A stretch of 64,000 nucleotides of DNA from Patiria pectinifera (taxonomy: Eukaryota; Echinodermata; Asteroidea; Valvatida; Asterinidae), in assembly GCA_029964075.1 (NCBI GenBank), contig CM057149.1:8690465-8754464 (forward strand). Direction: 5' to 3'. Shown here in pieces: positions 10,485 through 22,204 of the stretch. Position 1 is the stretch's first letter. Every line of letters begins with the position of its first letter. The translations under genes and the position numbers were made by a program. Below the pieces are notes generated by a model. That model ran no database searches, was not told the origin of the DNA, and was given only the letters and a program-made list of their open reading frames with translations.

Positions 10485-10690
10485 ATAAATCGGGAAAACT
10501 GAATCATGGATTGGTTCTTGTCACTCGGTTTATTCAACGTCATAGGTCATTCGAACCTTCTTTGTTTATTTTTGTGCCGCAATATACAAGCAAAATTATG
10601 ATAGCAAATAGTACACTGAGTTATAATAAAAATCAAAAATGGTTTGAAATTTGTTGTTAGCACTGAAATATACAAGCTTATCACCAAAAT
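10485..10690 (+). repeat. Dispersed ~220-bp repeat
   Basis: Core TTGGTTCTTGTCACTCGG at about 10511, followed by the 'gccgcaatatacaagcaaaat' block shared with the other copies. The second half is more degenerate here. Confidence 0.8.
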
Positions 10691-11235
10691 AAACGCGTTT
10701 ACGTCAACCAAACATAATGTAGTTTTCTGCTACCTGCGCACGCTATTACAGTTGTCATTCAAGGAAAATTAAATTAATTTGGAGTTGTTTTATTTTCTCC
10801 AAATTAGTATCAAAAGTAGACAGTGCATAACGTGAACCTTCAGATTGAGATTATCTTATGACTTAAAATGGGTTATCATCTTTTCTTTATTATCGTCTTT
10901 CCTCTAAGACCACCCACAGGCTGTCGGAGACCAGAACAAGAAATGTTTAATTCTTATTATTATAATTATTATCTATCATAATTATTTTCTTTTAATTTGT
11001 ACTGTCTGTCCGTCTTATTTGATTTTGGCGCAACGACAAAACCTCTATGTACAACAACTGAAAGTGCAAAGCTGAAGCTTTTACATTAGTTGAAAAACAT
11101 TTTAATTGTAATTTTTGACTTGTGAAATCACTGATATTATTTTGTTGTACTCTATTTCATAGATGTCACATTCTATTTGTAAAATATATACAGTAAAGGA
11201 TTTATAAAACATGTTAATTGTATTCATTATTTGTT

Positions 11236-13470
11236 TCCCTATTTATAATAAGGGAATAAATGTGTGTTTGGGAGGTATTATAGCACTCTGTTTAAGACCG
11301 GTTGGAGTCTGGATGGGTAATTATCACCCATACAGACTCCAACCGGTCTTAAACAGAGTGTTTAATACAGACCGAATACACATTTATTCCCATTCATAAA
11401 AACCTTTTCTGTCAAAAAAACACATCTTTTCCGTCCAAAAATCAAAAAAAGTCAAAAACTAGACATTGCTAACCATTTTGCTCAACAACTTTACTTCATG
11501 TTGTATCAAACACCCCTTTGACTATACAACGGAATGTCCCTCTACAATTCCTTACCTGATAAGGAGATTGGCGCAAGCGTAGCGCGTACTGCGCGATGTC
11601 GCGCAGAACGCGCACCTGGGGCGTTGCGTTGCGAATTTAGGACTACAAAATACTGACTCACTGGTAGTATTGCGCTTGCATACGTGAGTAAAATGAACGT
11701 TCAACCAATTAAACGGTAAAAGGCACTGGATTTCATAGCAGTCCAAATGTCATGTGACACTGGAAAAGTGTTAAAGACCAGCCAGCTATGTCTGTATCAT
11801 CCGTTTAAGACCGGCCACGTGACGGGCTCTCGACCGATAGGAATGGGTAAACTGTATATAAGGAATGTATGAATGATTATTCATAAATACGAAGACCTTT
11901 ACCCCTACTGATCGAGAGCTCGTCACGTGGCCGGTTTTAAACGGTTGTGCTGGCTGGTCTTGAACACTTTTCCAGTGACACATGAAATTTGGACTCTTAT
12001 GAAATGTGGTGCCAGTACCGTTTTATTGGTTGAACGTAACGTTCACAGTCCTCACGTAGACGTTAGCCCAGGTTGGACGAAGTCTTCATTGCAATACGAC
12101 TAACGTCCAGGACAAGACTTTTCTACATGAAACCACCCCAACATTTTTACCAGAGTTTTGTTATGTTTTACCTCGTTATAGAAGCTTATTTCACGCCTAC
12201 ATACTCTATGTATCCTTATCTATTGGCCACTGGGTTCAGGAATTCCATATGTGATGCTGACTGGCGTTAATCAGGAAAATAAACTCCAAAGCAACGTTAA
12301 ACTTGTACGTGTTTGTAGTCGCTTTTCATCAGTTTATTCCCAGAGTCGTACGTCATGTACAATGTACATGATATGTACAAATGTACGTGCGTACAATCCG
12401 AAAGCGCGCACGCACGCTAAGCGCCCTCATTTGTTTAGTTTTGGTTGGAACCGTGACGTCACTCCAGCCAACCGATGTCAGGAAAACGCTCAACCAATGA
12501 CCAAAGCCGAAACGTGTTTCTGGTAACTGGCGCAAAAACACGCTCGGTCATTGGATTAGCGATCGCACCTTCAAGTAAGTGCGCGTGCGTATGAGGGTGG
12601 TTACTAAGCAAATCGCGCGTGCGCACTGCATATTCATGCAGCATAGTCTGTCCCCCGGGCCAGATGTGATATGAGCGTCGAGAATAATTGTCCGGTCTAG
12701 GGAACCAGACTACACGCTGCACAGTACAGACGTACATGTACGACTAGAATAGACTCGGCGGTGAGAAACTGATGAAAAGAGACTAAACACGTACAAGTTT
12801 AACGATGCTTTTGAGTTTATTTTCCTGATTGACGTCAGTCAGCATGGCATATGGAATTCCTGAACCCAGCGTACTAACAGATAAGGACACATAGAATACT
12901 ACGACGTAAAAATTAGCTTCTCCAACAAGGTAGAAATATTAAAATTATTGGTCAGAAATGTCACATGAATGTTTTTGTTCGGTTGTGAGCACATGTGTAC
13001 TCAGGACTCCCTCCGTAACGTAGGGAGGAAAGGGAGTCCACCAGGGCTAACGTAGACGTGTGCAATACTACCAGTGAGTAACTTTTGTATAGTTCTAGAT
13101 TCGCACTACACCGGCACAGCTGCGTACTGCGTCACATCACGCAGTACGCGCGACGCGCACGCAGATCTCCAATAGCCTTACCATTGCATAGCTAGAGGGG
13201 TGTTTTGTTGAACGAAATCATGGGAAATGTATAATTTTTGACCTGTTTTGACTTTTGGACCAAACAGTTTTGCTTCATTTTACCGAAAAGGTGTTTATGA
13301 ATAGGAACAAATGTGCTTGGTCGGTATCAATCACTATGTTTAAGAGGGGTTGCAATCCGGATGTTGATAATTACCCGAGTCGAAAATGATCAGCATCAAG
13401 ACTCCAACCGGTCTTAAATAGAGTGTTTAAAGAGTGATTGAAACCTGCCAAGCACACCTTTATTCCCTTA
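11236..13470. mobile_element. Large foldback element, copy 1 (with nested insertion)
   Basis: The two arms are about 11236-11860 and 11880-13470, the latter interrupted by a 988-bp insertion at 12063-13050. They are inverted copies centred near 11865. Matching inner stretches include CACTGGAAAAGTGTT and GACCAGCCA on the left and their reverse complements at about 11940-11980; the ends match from AAGGGAATAAA inward. The left end also forms its own hairpin: 11283-11318 pairs with 11328-11363 (TTTAAGACCGGTTGGAGTCT and its complement). No coding capacity was found. A second copy lies at 46212-47445. Confidence 0.75.
12063..13050. mobile_element. 988-bp palindromic transposon with 8-bp target duplication
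   Basis: The 8-bp repeat CGTAGACG lies at 12055-12062 and again at 13051-13058. The paralogous locus at 47030 has a single CGTAGACG, so it is an empty site. The ends are inverted: TTAGCCCAGGTTGGAC on the left and TTAGCCCTGGTGGAC from the right. The interior is also inverted: about 12120-12345 pairs with about 12760-12990, including the GGAATTCCATATG-like stretches. An 8-bp duplication is typical of hAT and P superfamilies. No transposase frame is present, so it is non-autonomous. Confidence 0.85.
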
Positions 13471-14758
13471 TTTATTTATTAAGTTTTTAAAGTATTCCCC
13501 GTGCTATTTTTGAGTTTCACCTCGAAACATCGATTTTATTTTCTAACTGCTATTTTCCTGGTTGTTTTGAATGAGACATTGAACAGAAAAAATCCACCGA
13601 CGCTTAGTTATTGATTTTCTTTCTTCACACACAAATATACTGGCTGTCAGAAAATAATTATGTTCTCGCCCTTTCAGATAAGCCTTTTTTAGATGGTTAC
13701 AGACGTCAACATTTTAAATAATTAAATCAAAACACATTAACTGATGATTGGTGTAGAGAAAGAACCTCATATTTTGAAAAACACGCAGGTTATACAACTT
13801 TAAGTTTGTTTTCAACGAATGAAATGCAAAACTGCCAAATAAATGAAAAGACAGAGCAGACAACCTTTAAATGGCAAAGAGGGATCAAAGAGTTCTCCGA
13901 ACAAAAATAAAGATTAACAGAACATTGACAAAATCGTCAAATTTTACAAAATATACAGCATCCATGTCGATAATCTATCACATTCAAGTAATAATCACAA
14001 TAACTGCATCGTAGGACTATGTTTCTATTTACAATAACAGCAAAACGCACAACCATTGTTTTAGATTCCAGGCTATAACTGTATGAAAACAAATGGTAGT
14101 TGGCCTTTGTTAATAGTGACAGTATTTTGTCCATCAAGACTTAAAATTAGCTTTCGTTTTTTTGTGAACACTGGTCAGGTTCGACTACTTTGTTGCTTCG
14201 CCTGACATTCAGAGATGTATCAAATTGCATGCTACAGGGCCAGATTACACGTTATTTCAAATCCTTTGTATCATAAAAATGTTACGGCAAAAGTCTATGT
14301 CTTACTGCTGAAGATTCCTTAGCATAATTATGTACTGTGATAAACAATTTCGTACTCTCTAACAAGTAAAAATAGTGAAAACGAAATCTTTAACGAGCCA
14401 TAATTATAGTGTGTTTAACTCTTTTAGATTAAGTTTGCATCTTGTGGGGGTGAAAAAATAATCGAAGATTTAATTAACTTTCACACGTTTGAAAATGTTA
14501 TAGGAGACAACTTCGAGTGGTTTTTCACTGTTTTACATTTTAGAGAGTAGGCGTATTTTAGGGCAATTTGTATTTTCAAATTTTCTAACACTAAATACTG
14601 AAATTGTTGTTTTTCAGTAGTTTTATTTCTTTCTCTCTCTATTTTTTATCGGGGGGGGGGGGCAAAGACAGGGGATTCAGACACCTCCGGTCGTGCTAGG
14701 TACCTTGGAGATGTTTTCTCTCCTCAGGTGCAAATTCGTAACACGTTTGCAATGAGTA
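13471..14758. other. Intergenic and 3' flank of C
   Basis: Nearly identical to 47445-48745. A G-tract (14651-14662) and 'caaagacaggggattca' mark the 3' flank shared with H. No gene recognised. Confidence 0.7.
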
Positions 14759-15802
14759 TTATATATGTCCCATTTCACGCAATTTCATGCTGCACGTTTT
14801 CAGAGAATCATAAAAGCCACTCCACGGGTACCATTGCATGCCCCTGCTTCCAATATTACGCCCATCGGCGTAATATCTCCGACCATTCAAATTGGACTTC
14901 AAACACCTTTGAAACCACCAGGCTCCTGTGTACGATTTTGCACAACTTGACGACTCTCTGGCATCATTGTCCTGATCCTTTGTTGAGAAGGGAAAACCTC
15001 TATGATACCCAAGAGAGTCACCGGCAGTGCTGTTGGCATCGTATTGGCCAATATTCAGATTGTACTCACCCGGGGATATTTGGAAATCTGAGTACTTTGC
15101 CCATGCAGTGTTGCCCTCCCAGTCCCCCAAATCAACTCGTAGCTCCCATGTTCCACGTGAATCATTAGACGTCATAGTCACCAAGTTGTCATTGCCCAAC
15201 CAGAACTCACCGGACAGATCGCCAAAGCCAGACTGGTAATCGGCCCAGTTACGGTAGAAGTCCACGCTGCCATCTTGTCGCCTCTGAAACACGATCCATC
15301 CTCCGCCGTCAGTTTCCATGTCACAGTAGACACGAAGACCGCCGTCACCGAATCCCTCCAAGTAGATTGTGTAGATACCGCTTGAACGATAACCGGCATC
15401 AAAGAGCATCTTGCAACTTCTGTAGCGATTCATGGGGATATCAGTCAGTGAGTAGAGAGGTGTGTCCTCATCTGCATCAAAGTACACACTCCCTTGAGTT
15501 GCATTGAAGTCTTCGGGATGATCTCGTCTTGTGGCAAGGTTCAACTCGCATATTTTATTGCAGTCGTTGAAGTTAAACGACTTGCAACGTTCATCCATGC
15601 TGCATTCCCGTCCGCAGATGACACGAGATCGCACGGTTTTGGTTGCATATGCAAACCCTTGTAGTTTAAGATTGTCAGCAGCATAAAATGTATGTTCCCG
15701 TGTGTAAGATGAAGTTCCCAATCCGGAGACAATCAAGATATTTCTTTGGAACACCAATGACACTATGTAAAATAACTCCAAAACAAAGTTGTGTTTCGCC
15801 AT
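14759..15802 (-). CDS. Secreted PAN-FReD lectin, copy C (type-2 leader)
   Basis: 347 residues starting at the Met at 15802 (MAKHNFVLELFYIVSLVFQ), a good hydrophobic signal sequence that matches I and F. The frame runs 49 codons further upstream, but that part lies in the conserved promoter region. A short type-specific stretch follows (GLGTSSYTREHTFYAADN), then the PAN-like module with the same five cysteines as B, then the FReD. The calcium site reads KDQDND. The binding face differs strongly from B: GAWWFQRCLKSNLNG, RRYYADGRN, and a PWSGFYDSLK stretch instead of WKG(Y)YYSLK. The loop after GDSL is short. H carries nearly the same C-terminal third. Predicted secreted, sugar or microbe binding by family; no direct evidence here. 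Confidence 0.93.
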   Translation of the reverse strand: MAKHNFVLELFYIVSLVFQRNILIVSGLGTSSYTREHTFYAADNLKLQGFAYATKTVRSRVICGRECSMDERCKSFNFNDCNKICELNLATRRDHPEDFNATQGSVYFDADEDTPLYSLTDIPMNRYRSCKMLFDAGYRSSGIYTIYLEGFGDGGLRVYCDMETDGGGWIVFQRRQDGSVDFYRNWADYQSGFGDLSGEFWLGNDNLVTMTSNDSRGTWELRVDLGDWEGNTAWAKYSDFQISPGEYNLNIGQYDANSTAGDSLGYHRGFPFSTKDQDNDARESSSCAKSYTGAWWFQRCLKSNLNGRRYYADGRNIGSRGMQWYPWSGFYDSLKTCSMKLREMGHI

Positions 15803-15884
15803 TTTGCAGAGACTTCTTAACACCACAACGTAGATGACGTGAATGGTATCGTTGATCGGCGGTGATGGAATTTGGTATTGCATA

Positions 15885-16015
15885 GAAAGAAATGGGTAGA
15901 GGCAGACGATGTGTAAGTCACTGATTGGTCTACAGGGGTAGTACGTCATTCCCTGTTATTGGTCAGTTTTCCCGCCAGTAACAGACCGTAGCATTTGATT
16001 GGGTTACTGTTGTGA
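15885..16015 (-). promoter_or_regulatory. Type-2 lectin promoter, gene C
   Basis: Three CCAAT boxes on the minus strand (ATTGG on the plus strand at 15924, 15958 and 15998), a CRE-like TACGTCA at about 15942-15948 and an E2F-like TTTTCCCGCC at 15967-15976. The order is kept in front of F (38880-39000) and I (61545-61660), and in an orphan copy near 17620. The lack of an obvious TATA box and the CCAAT cluster suggest a different control from type 1. Confidence 0.65.
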
Positions 16016-17590
16016 TGCAGGAGTGTAATCTTCCTTCTTTGTAAGATATGGCAAAACGTTATGTAGCATTGAATTCTTATTTGGTTTAGTTGCTGGTCAC
16101 CTTATTGAAGTCGGTCCTGTAATAATAAAGATGCAGCCTTTGATATCAATTTCACGCTCTTTGATTCTATTCTCAATATTTAATAAGAGAGCCCTCTTGG
16201 ATTCCACCAACCGTAACTTAATGAGGACGCCTTGAATTAAGGCAGCATTCTTAATAACGAAGTACTACCGACGATAACCAGTTGACCTCCTACAATAGAT
16301 ATTTTGGTCCGGCGATTTTAACGAAAGTAAGTCAGGCTGGGTAGTTTGCGGTGGTTACTATGACTACATCTTGGGTGTAGGCAATAAGAAATTATTTCTT
16401 CAATGCCAAAGGTATACAGCTAGCCTGCTGACTGGCACAGTATAATAATACGGTATATAATAAATATATCATAATGCGGTCCTGTAATATTAAATTAGCA
16501 GCACAGTACCGTGGCATGATGGATGCAATAGCCGAAGAGGAAAGTCGGATTGGTGAATTATAACCAAATTTACAATATCGTTTCTAAGACGCATCAAGAT
16601 CTGAGCTCTGTTTAGCATATACTAATTTCTTTTTACCAAAATTGTTTTTTGATACCAAGTGAAAATCAATAGCAATTTTAAATGATCATCGTCATTTCAA
16701 ATTATTATGGCCTCATTTATGTCTTTGTTTGGCTTAAGAAGCATTGAGTCTGGCATGTGTTAGTAGGTGATGACATAATCGGCAAGTCTTCTATCAATTA
16801 TCATCAATATTTTCCTATCAAAAAAAAAAAATTTGCTGCCGCTGCATGGTAGAACGCCAACCAGCGTCACAATAAGCCCAGTTACTCTCAACTTATATTT
16901 CTTTCCGACCCTGGCGTCGTTCCCACGAGTTGTATGCTCTCCCACCTGGTGTCGTATCATGTCAGTATTTAAGCATCTGTCATACATGGTGTATCAAAGG
17001 AAGTCATCTTATAAATAGGTTACTATGCAAATTGATGAATTGAAAGCAATCTTAAATTGTGTTTATCATCACAAAGCAAAACTCCTACTTTTTCTAAGTT
17101 TGTCTGATCTGATTCAGTGGTGAATTGAGCTTTCCATAAAGGTGCGCAGTTGCAGCGGATTAGTGTTACACGGCAGGAGAAAGATATGTTGAAGTGTTTG
17201 AGCAGAAATGAAACTCAAAATTGAGCTTCATGATTAAATCAGTCATTTCAAACTTTGCTTTTGTTTGCCAACGCAGAGATCTGTTTCGCCATTGTCATCA
17301 TAAATGCTAAAGTCCTGCAAATTCGATCCCAGTTTGGTCTCACAATGGGAGAAATAGACAGTAAAGCGATATGTCTTGTCTAATAAACTATGGTATAAAC
17401 GTTGATGAACCTATCACTTACTCTAATACAACCACATTACCGTTGCAGGAAAAAAGACAATTCTTCGAAATTTGTTTCGTTATTCTTGCACAAATGCTGA
17501 TAAAAAATAAACACACTTCTGTACACCGCAGTTTCGATAACTGTATGTGGAGGATTGGCGGTGTTTCCAAGCAAATTTGGCGTTGATGGC
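16016..17590. other. Upstream region of C, duplicated at 61.7-62.3 kb
   Basis: 16016-16640 aligns closely with 61670-62300. From about 16650 to 18023 this copy has 1.4 kb that the I copy lacks. No gene recognised; the A-run at 16821-16831 and nearby frames show no family likeness. Confidence 0.6.
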
Positions 17591-17599
17591 ATTAGGTAG

Positions 17600-17745
17600 T
17601 GCTTGGAAGGAATGGGTAGAGCCAGACGGTGTGTAAGTCGATGATTGGTCATCCATGTTAATGCGTCATTCCAAACCAGTGGTTTGGAAGTGGTCAGTTT
17701 TTCCCGCCAATAATAAACCGTAGCGTTTGATTGGTTGACTTTTAT
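17600..17745 (-). promoter_or_regulatory. Orphan type-2 promoter block
   Basis: The sequence GGTAGAGCCAGACG, then GTGTAAGTC, ATTGGTC, TGCGTCATTCC, GTCAGTTTTTCCCGCC and TTTGATTGG repeats the type-2 promoter in order. No lectin coding sequence lies below 17600 on the minus strand. It marks a lectin copy that has lost its gene, or a duplicated regulatory piece. Confidence 0.6.
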
Positions 17746-18022
17746 GATGAGGGCGTGTAATCTTATCGCTGTATAACATGTTGGGGAAAGCAAAGCATCG
17801 ACGTCGAATTGGGTTGAGTTGCTTGATGCCATATCAAATTTAATAATAAAACTACCAACTGTTTTGTTCGACCACTGCGAACGATCTCACGGTCTTTGAT
17901 TTTCTCTCAATGTGAAACGGAAAGGAACTTGAAGCTTCTATTGTGTAATAATTGCGTCTTCGTCTTCAATGTTTTTGCAGCAGTCTTAACAATAGGAACC
18001 CCTCCACACGATAACAAGAAAT

Positions 18023-18868
18023 ATGCTGGCGATATTGATTTAGTTCCTGCGATTCCAATGACATAGGGGTAGGCATATTGTTGTTTCTCTGGTTATTATG
18101 CCTACTCCTGAGAGTGAAGGCCACAAGCTAATTACTCTACAATGAAAATAATTGCCAAACCTCAATTGGTGGTATGAAATTAAGAAATGTAAACACCATC
18201 ACAATATTTTCGGATTTGCGTCCACAAAACAACCAAACTCTAACATACTAAATTCGGACATAAAGTTGATTATGTTGGAAGAAATGAACAAGTCTGATCG
18301 CTTTTTCCATCTTACATCCTGGATTTCGCCTCTTCTGATCTCATATGAACAAGGACTAAATGTGATTTAAAACAAAACTGTATCGGCCGAAACAACTTGA
18401 CGTAGAGCATGATTATTTCAGGGCACGGAGGTTGAAGGAGATTCCATTGCATTTCTAGGGGTGTATATTTACAGATAAATAGTCGAAAAGTCCAGTAATA
18501 GGAAATGTACACAAAGCAATATATAGGCAAAGGAATGATATTTTTGAGCCAAAACGGCTCTGTTTAAGCAGAGGTTGAGTGTGAATGAAAATGTTTAGCA
18601 TTTTGGTGTATTGCAGGTTTAGACATTTTACAAGAACATATATAAGCACCTGAAATTTGTTTCCGAAGGTTTGTTGGTTTGCCTGCCCTCCTCACAGCGC
18701 CCTCCTCGCAGCCCCCTCCTCCCCTACACAAGACCTGGATACGCCTCTACACCAATCGATACGTTAGATAAAGTGCGATAAATGCATTTTAGGAAAGTGA
18801 TTTCTTGAATAATAGCAAATTTTCGAACTTAATACATTTTACTCTTTGAGGGTTTGGGAAGGGTGCCA
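18023..18868 (+). repeat. Segment duplicated at 62.3-63.2 kb
   Basis: Nearly identical to 62312-63220, including a 72-codon frame (18152-18370 against 62437-62655) that differs at few residues. That frame starts MPNLNWWYEIKK, has no recognised domain, and no splice or coding context supports it, so I do not call it a gene. Confidence 0.7.
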
Positions 18869-18871
18869 TAA

Positions 18872-19307
18872 CCCTCCGACGCAGAAAGCCCATTTACTAA
18901 CACGCTTACAGTAAGGGTCCCTCCGGGGACCCAGATATTTAGCGCCTTGGTTTGAGGCTACACAACACTGTATCTATATGTATACAATCTCGACATGTCT
19001 GTAGACTATAAATAAGGAGGTCATTGACAGGAAACAGATGTTGTATACATAGTCTGTGGTCAAGTCGTGCACTTGGCTACCCGCAAGTCTCTTTGTTTTG
19101 TGCACGTGTATATGGGCAGCCCAGGTTGTCAGGCTCAGATATGCCTGACCCGGGGTCACACACTAAAGGTGACTGCATATATCCGTAGAGGGTGTCTCTG
19201 GCTAGGATTAGATGGAAGATCACCAGAATTGGTTGGAAATTATTTTTTTTATTAAGGTAATTTACCAAATTGGGTCCCCAAAAGGGCTAGTTTCTGCGTC
19301 GGAGTGT
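18872..19307. mobile_element. 436-bp Harbinger-like MITE
   Basis: The ends are inverted: CCCTCCGACGCAGAAAG on the left, and ACACTCCGACGCAGAAAC from the right. Both sides carry TAA (18869-18871 and 19308-19310). The paralogous site at 63220 reads 'gccataagggatag' with one TAA, so it is an empty site. A 3-bp TAA/TTA duplication fits PIF/Harbinger elements. There is no transposase, and the left end is one base shorter than the right. Confidence 0.75.
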
Positions 19308-19310
19308 TAA

Positions 19311-20040
19311 GGGATAGACTTTCGGCTCTGAACATTACAAGGTGCATTTTCATTTGAACCTGGAAAGGGTCATTAGCGCCATTCGCGCCAAAGTCTTTGA
19401 ATATTGAGGAGCGGTTCATATGTGTTTTCCCGTTGAAATCCGTAAACATATTACTCACATTAATTGAAGTGGTCAAATTGAAGCGAATTTCTCCCTGTTG
19501 TCGTTCCGGCCCGTGGTTCTCATGAGGCCAAAAACGTCTCCGGTTTTTGGTATGGATCTTGCCCCAAAAGTGGTACGGCGACGCGTTTTCTTGCCACTTG
19601 TTTTTTCTTCAAATGTCGGCTGATATTGCAGATGACCTTCGACGCGACCCCCTTCAATCCCTCTACAATATCCTTCAGAGTGGAGCTTGAGGTGACCTTG
19701 CATTCACTTACGACCTAGACCGACACGAATATTCTTCGAAAAACTGGGATAGTCAAGACAAAAATCAGAGAAAACGGTAACGTCAGACCATATATAGTGA
19801 CATTGACATTGTGCTTGAGCTGCCAGGTGGGTCATTAGTCTTCTCCCTTACATGTTGCTCTAATTAAAAAGCGTTTACATGAGTTCAGATACACGACCAT
19901 CGCTCCCTCAGTCTTGCTTTCACAAAGCTCATACTCGATCGTAACCCCATCTAAAACACGTTAAAATTGTGCGCCAGCAGGATTCCAGTCAAACCAGGGA
20001 TTTTTAGCGTTTAAAACACTAGATTGTTACGATCATATTT
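19311..20040 (+). repeat. Segment duplicated at 63.2-64.0 kb
   Basis: Close copy of 63221-63960, including TTCGACGCGACCCCCTTCAA and the 'caggtgggtcatt' stretch. The I copy has a small insertion near 63608. No gene recognised. Confidence 0.7.
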
Positions 20041-21960
20041 TATTTATAGCTCCACAGTTTCTCAAGCCATTCAAACTACTTATGCTACACATCGTGAAAA
20101 CTAATTGCACGAAATTTCAATTCAATCAATTTTGTATTTCTTGAGTAGTTCATCTGAAACGAGTTTGTTCATTTTGTTTAATTATTGTGCAGCTTCGGTC
20201 TGTGCTGATGCGTTGTTGAGACCACTATTTATGTGGCGCGCCCTCTATTGAACGAAACTTTAAATATTCTACGGCGTGCGGTGTATTGTCTTGGCGGTGC
20301 GAGACCACTAGTTTTATTCAGCGCGCCCTTTCTCGATTTTTTTCCACACAACAGTCCTGGGTATTTATTTTTAGGCCACTTAAATAAAGGTTTATTCACT
20401 CACGTACGCCCTCTCTAGGCCTATAATTATATGCTGCATAATAGTACACAAATTCACAGATTTGGTTAATTGAGCAACTCCACGATGGCGAAGTTGAAAT
20501 GCGTAGTTCAATGTTTTACGTTGGGGGGGGGGGGGTATCTGATAACATTTGGGACACATTGCCTGCCGAGGATGACCACCCCTGTTTAAAAGTTGTGGGG
20601 AAGCCAATCGTCATCTTGATGAAAATGATCCCTACACTCCTTTGCAAATATAAAGCCACTACTATAACAGTCGTTATAGTGGTCTCGATCTCCATCACCA
20701 AACTCGATTTGGAGCCAACAACTCAAGAAATACACGTTACATTAAAATGAATTTTCGTACACTCATTTGTCATGATGTTTGACATCAAAAGATTTAATTT
20801 CATTAAAGAAAGTCAAATAATAACGCTATTATGACCGTAACAATACAGGGTTTTTCGCCACAAATACAATGATTATCCTAAATTTATAACTCCACGGTTT
20901 CTCACGCCATTCAAACTACTCATGCTACACATCGTGAAAACTAATTGCACGAAATTTTAATCTAATCCATTTTGTATTTCTTGAGTAGTTCATCGGAATC
21001 TAGGTTGTTCTTTTTCTTCACTTGTGCAGCCTCTGTATTGATGCGTTGTTGAGACCACTATTGATGTGGCGCGCCCTCTATTATAGTGGTCTCGATCTCC
21101 ACCACCAAACCCGATTTGGGGCCAACAACTAAAGAAATACACATTACATTAAAATGAATTTTTGTACACTCATTTGTCATGATGTTTGTCATCAAAAGAT
21201 TTCATTTCATAAAAAAACGTCAATTAATCAAGCTATTATGACCGTAACAATACCGGATTTTATTTGCAGCAAATGCAATCCTAATGGAAGTCAACATGGA
21301 TTTTTAACGTTTAAAACACTAGATTGTTACGATCATATTATATTTATAGCTCCACAGTTTCTCGCACAGTTCAAACTACTCATGCTACACATCGTGAAAA
21401 CTAATTGCACGAAATTTCAATTATATCCATTTTGTATTTCTTGAGTAGTTCATCGGAAACGAGGTTGTTCTTTTTCTTCAATTGTGCAGCATCCGTGTTG
21501 ATGCGTTGCCGAGACCACTATTTATGTGGCACGCCCTCTATTGTAGTGGTCTCGATCTCCACCACCAAACTCGATTTGGGGCCAACAACCCAAGAAATAC
21601 ACGCAGTGGCGTTGCCATGGGGGGCGTGGGTGACGATAGCCCCCCCCCTCCCCCCTCACATGAAATCTTGTCGCCCCCCCCCCAGGCGCCCCCATCCTCC
21701 CCCCCCCGAGATTTTGACTTTCTAAAAAAATTATCATTGATGTACATGACGCCCCCTGAAATGTTCTAGTCCCCCAGCGCCCCCGACTAAAAATTCATGG
21801 CTACGCCACTGAATACACGTTATAATAAATTGAATTTGACATCAAAAGACTTCATTTCATAACAAAAGCGTCAAATTTTCTTGCTATTATTACCGTAACA
21901 ATACCGGATTTTAATTGCCACAAATACAATCCTAATGGAAGCCAACACGGATGCTGCACA
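20041..21960 (+). repeat. Tandem array of a ~430-450-bp unit
   Basis: The stretch from 'tagctccacagtttctc' through 'gagaccactatttatgtggc' to 'gcgccctctatt' recurs at about 20048-20250, 20885-21085 and 21350-21545. It alternates with 'gtggtctcgatctccaccacc' through 'accgtaacaatac' at about 20680, 21085 and 21545. The third linker is split by the MITE at 21604. The window ends at 64000 inside another copy. Confidence 0.7.
21604..21811. mobile_element. 208-bp hAT-type MITE
   Basis: Begins CAGTGGCGTTGCCATGG and ends CCATGGCTACGCCACTG, a 17-bp inverted pair with one mismatch. The 8-bp repeat AATACACG flanks it at 21596-21603 and 21812-21819. The neighbouring tandem units (20730, 21135) show the uninterrupted site. 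The interior is C-rich. Confidence 0.9.
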
Positions 21961-22204
21961 ACTGTATTTTTCCACGATGGTCGGCCGACCAGCGTTGGAG
22001 AAAACTGGCTTTTTTTCAAAAACTTGATTTTTCAAGCATCTACAAGCCCAAAACGTGAAACAAGTCATTTTAACAATATTTGCTATAACATACTTATTCT
22101 CCAAATCCATTTATTTATGGAAATTGAAACAAAAGCAAATGTTGCACATTCCGACTGTTCAAGTTCATGTAGCTTACTGATTATGTGTCCCGCGTCAAAA
22201 ACAC

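Noticed and set aside
14759-15949. Longer N-terminal start for C at 15949
   Set aside because: The extra 49 residues would bury the signal peptide and their DNA is the type-2 promoter; the shorter start matches I and F.
18152-18370. 72-codon frame conserved at 62437-62655
   Set aside because: Lies in a recent segmental duplication, so similarity alone says nothing; no domain or splice context.
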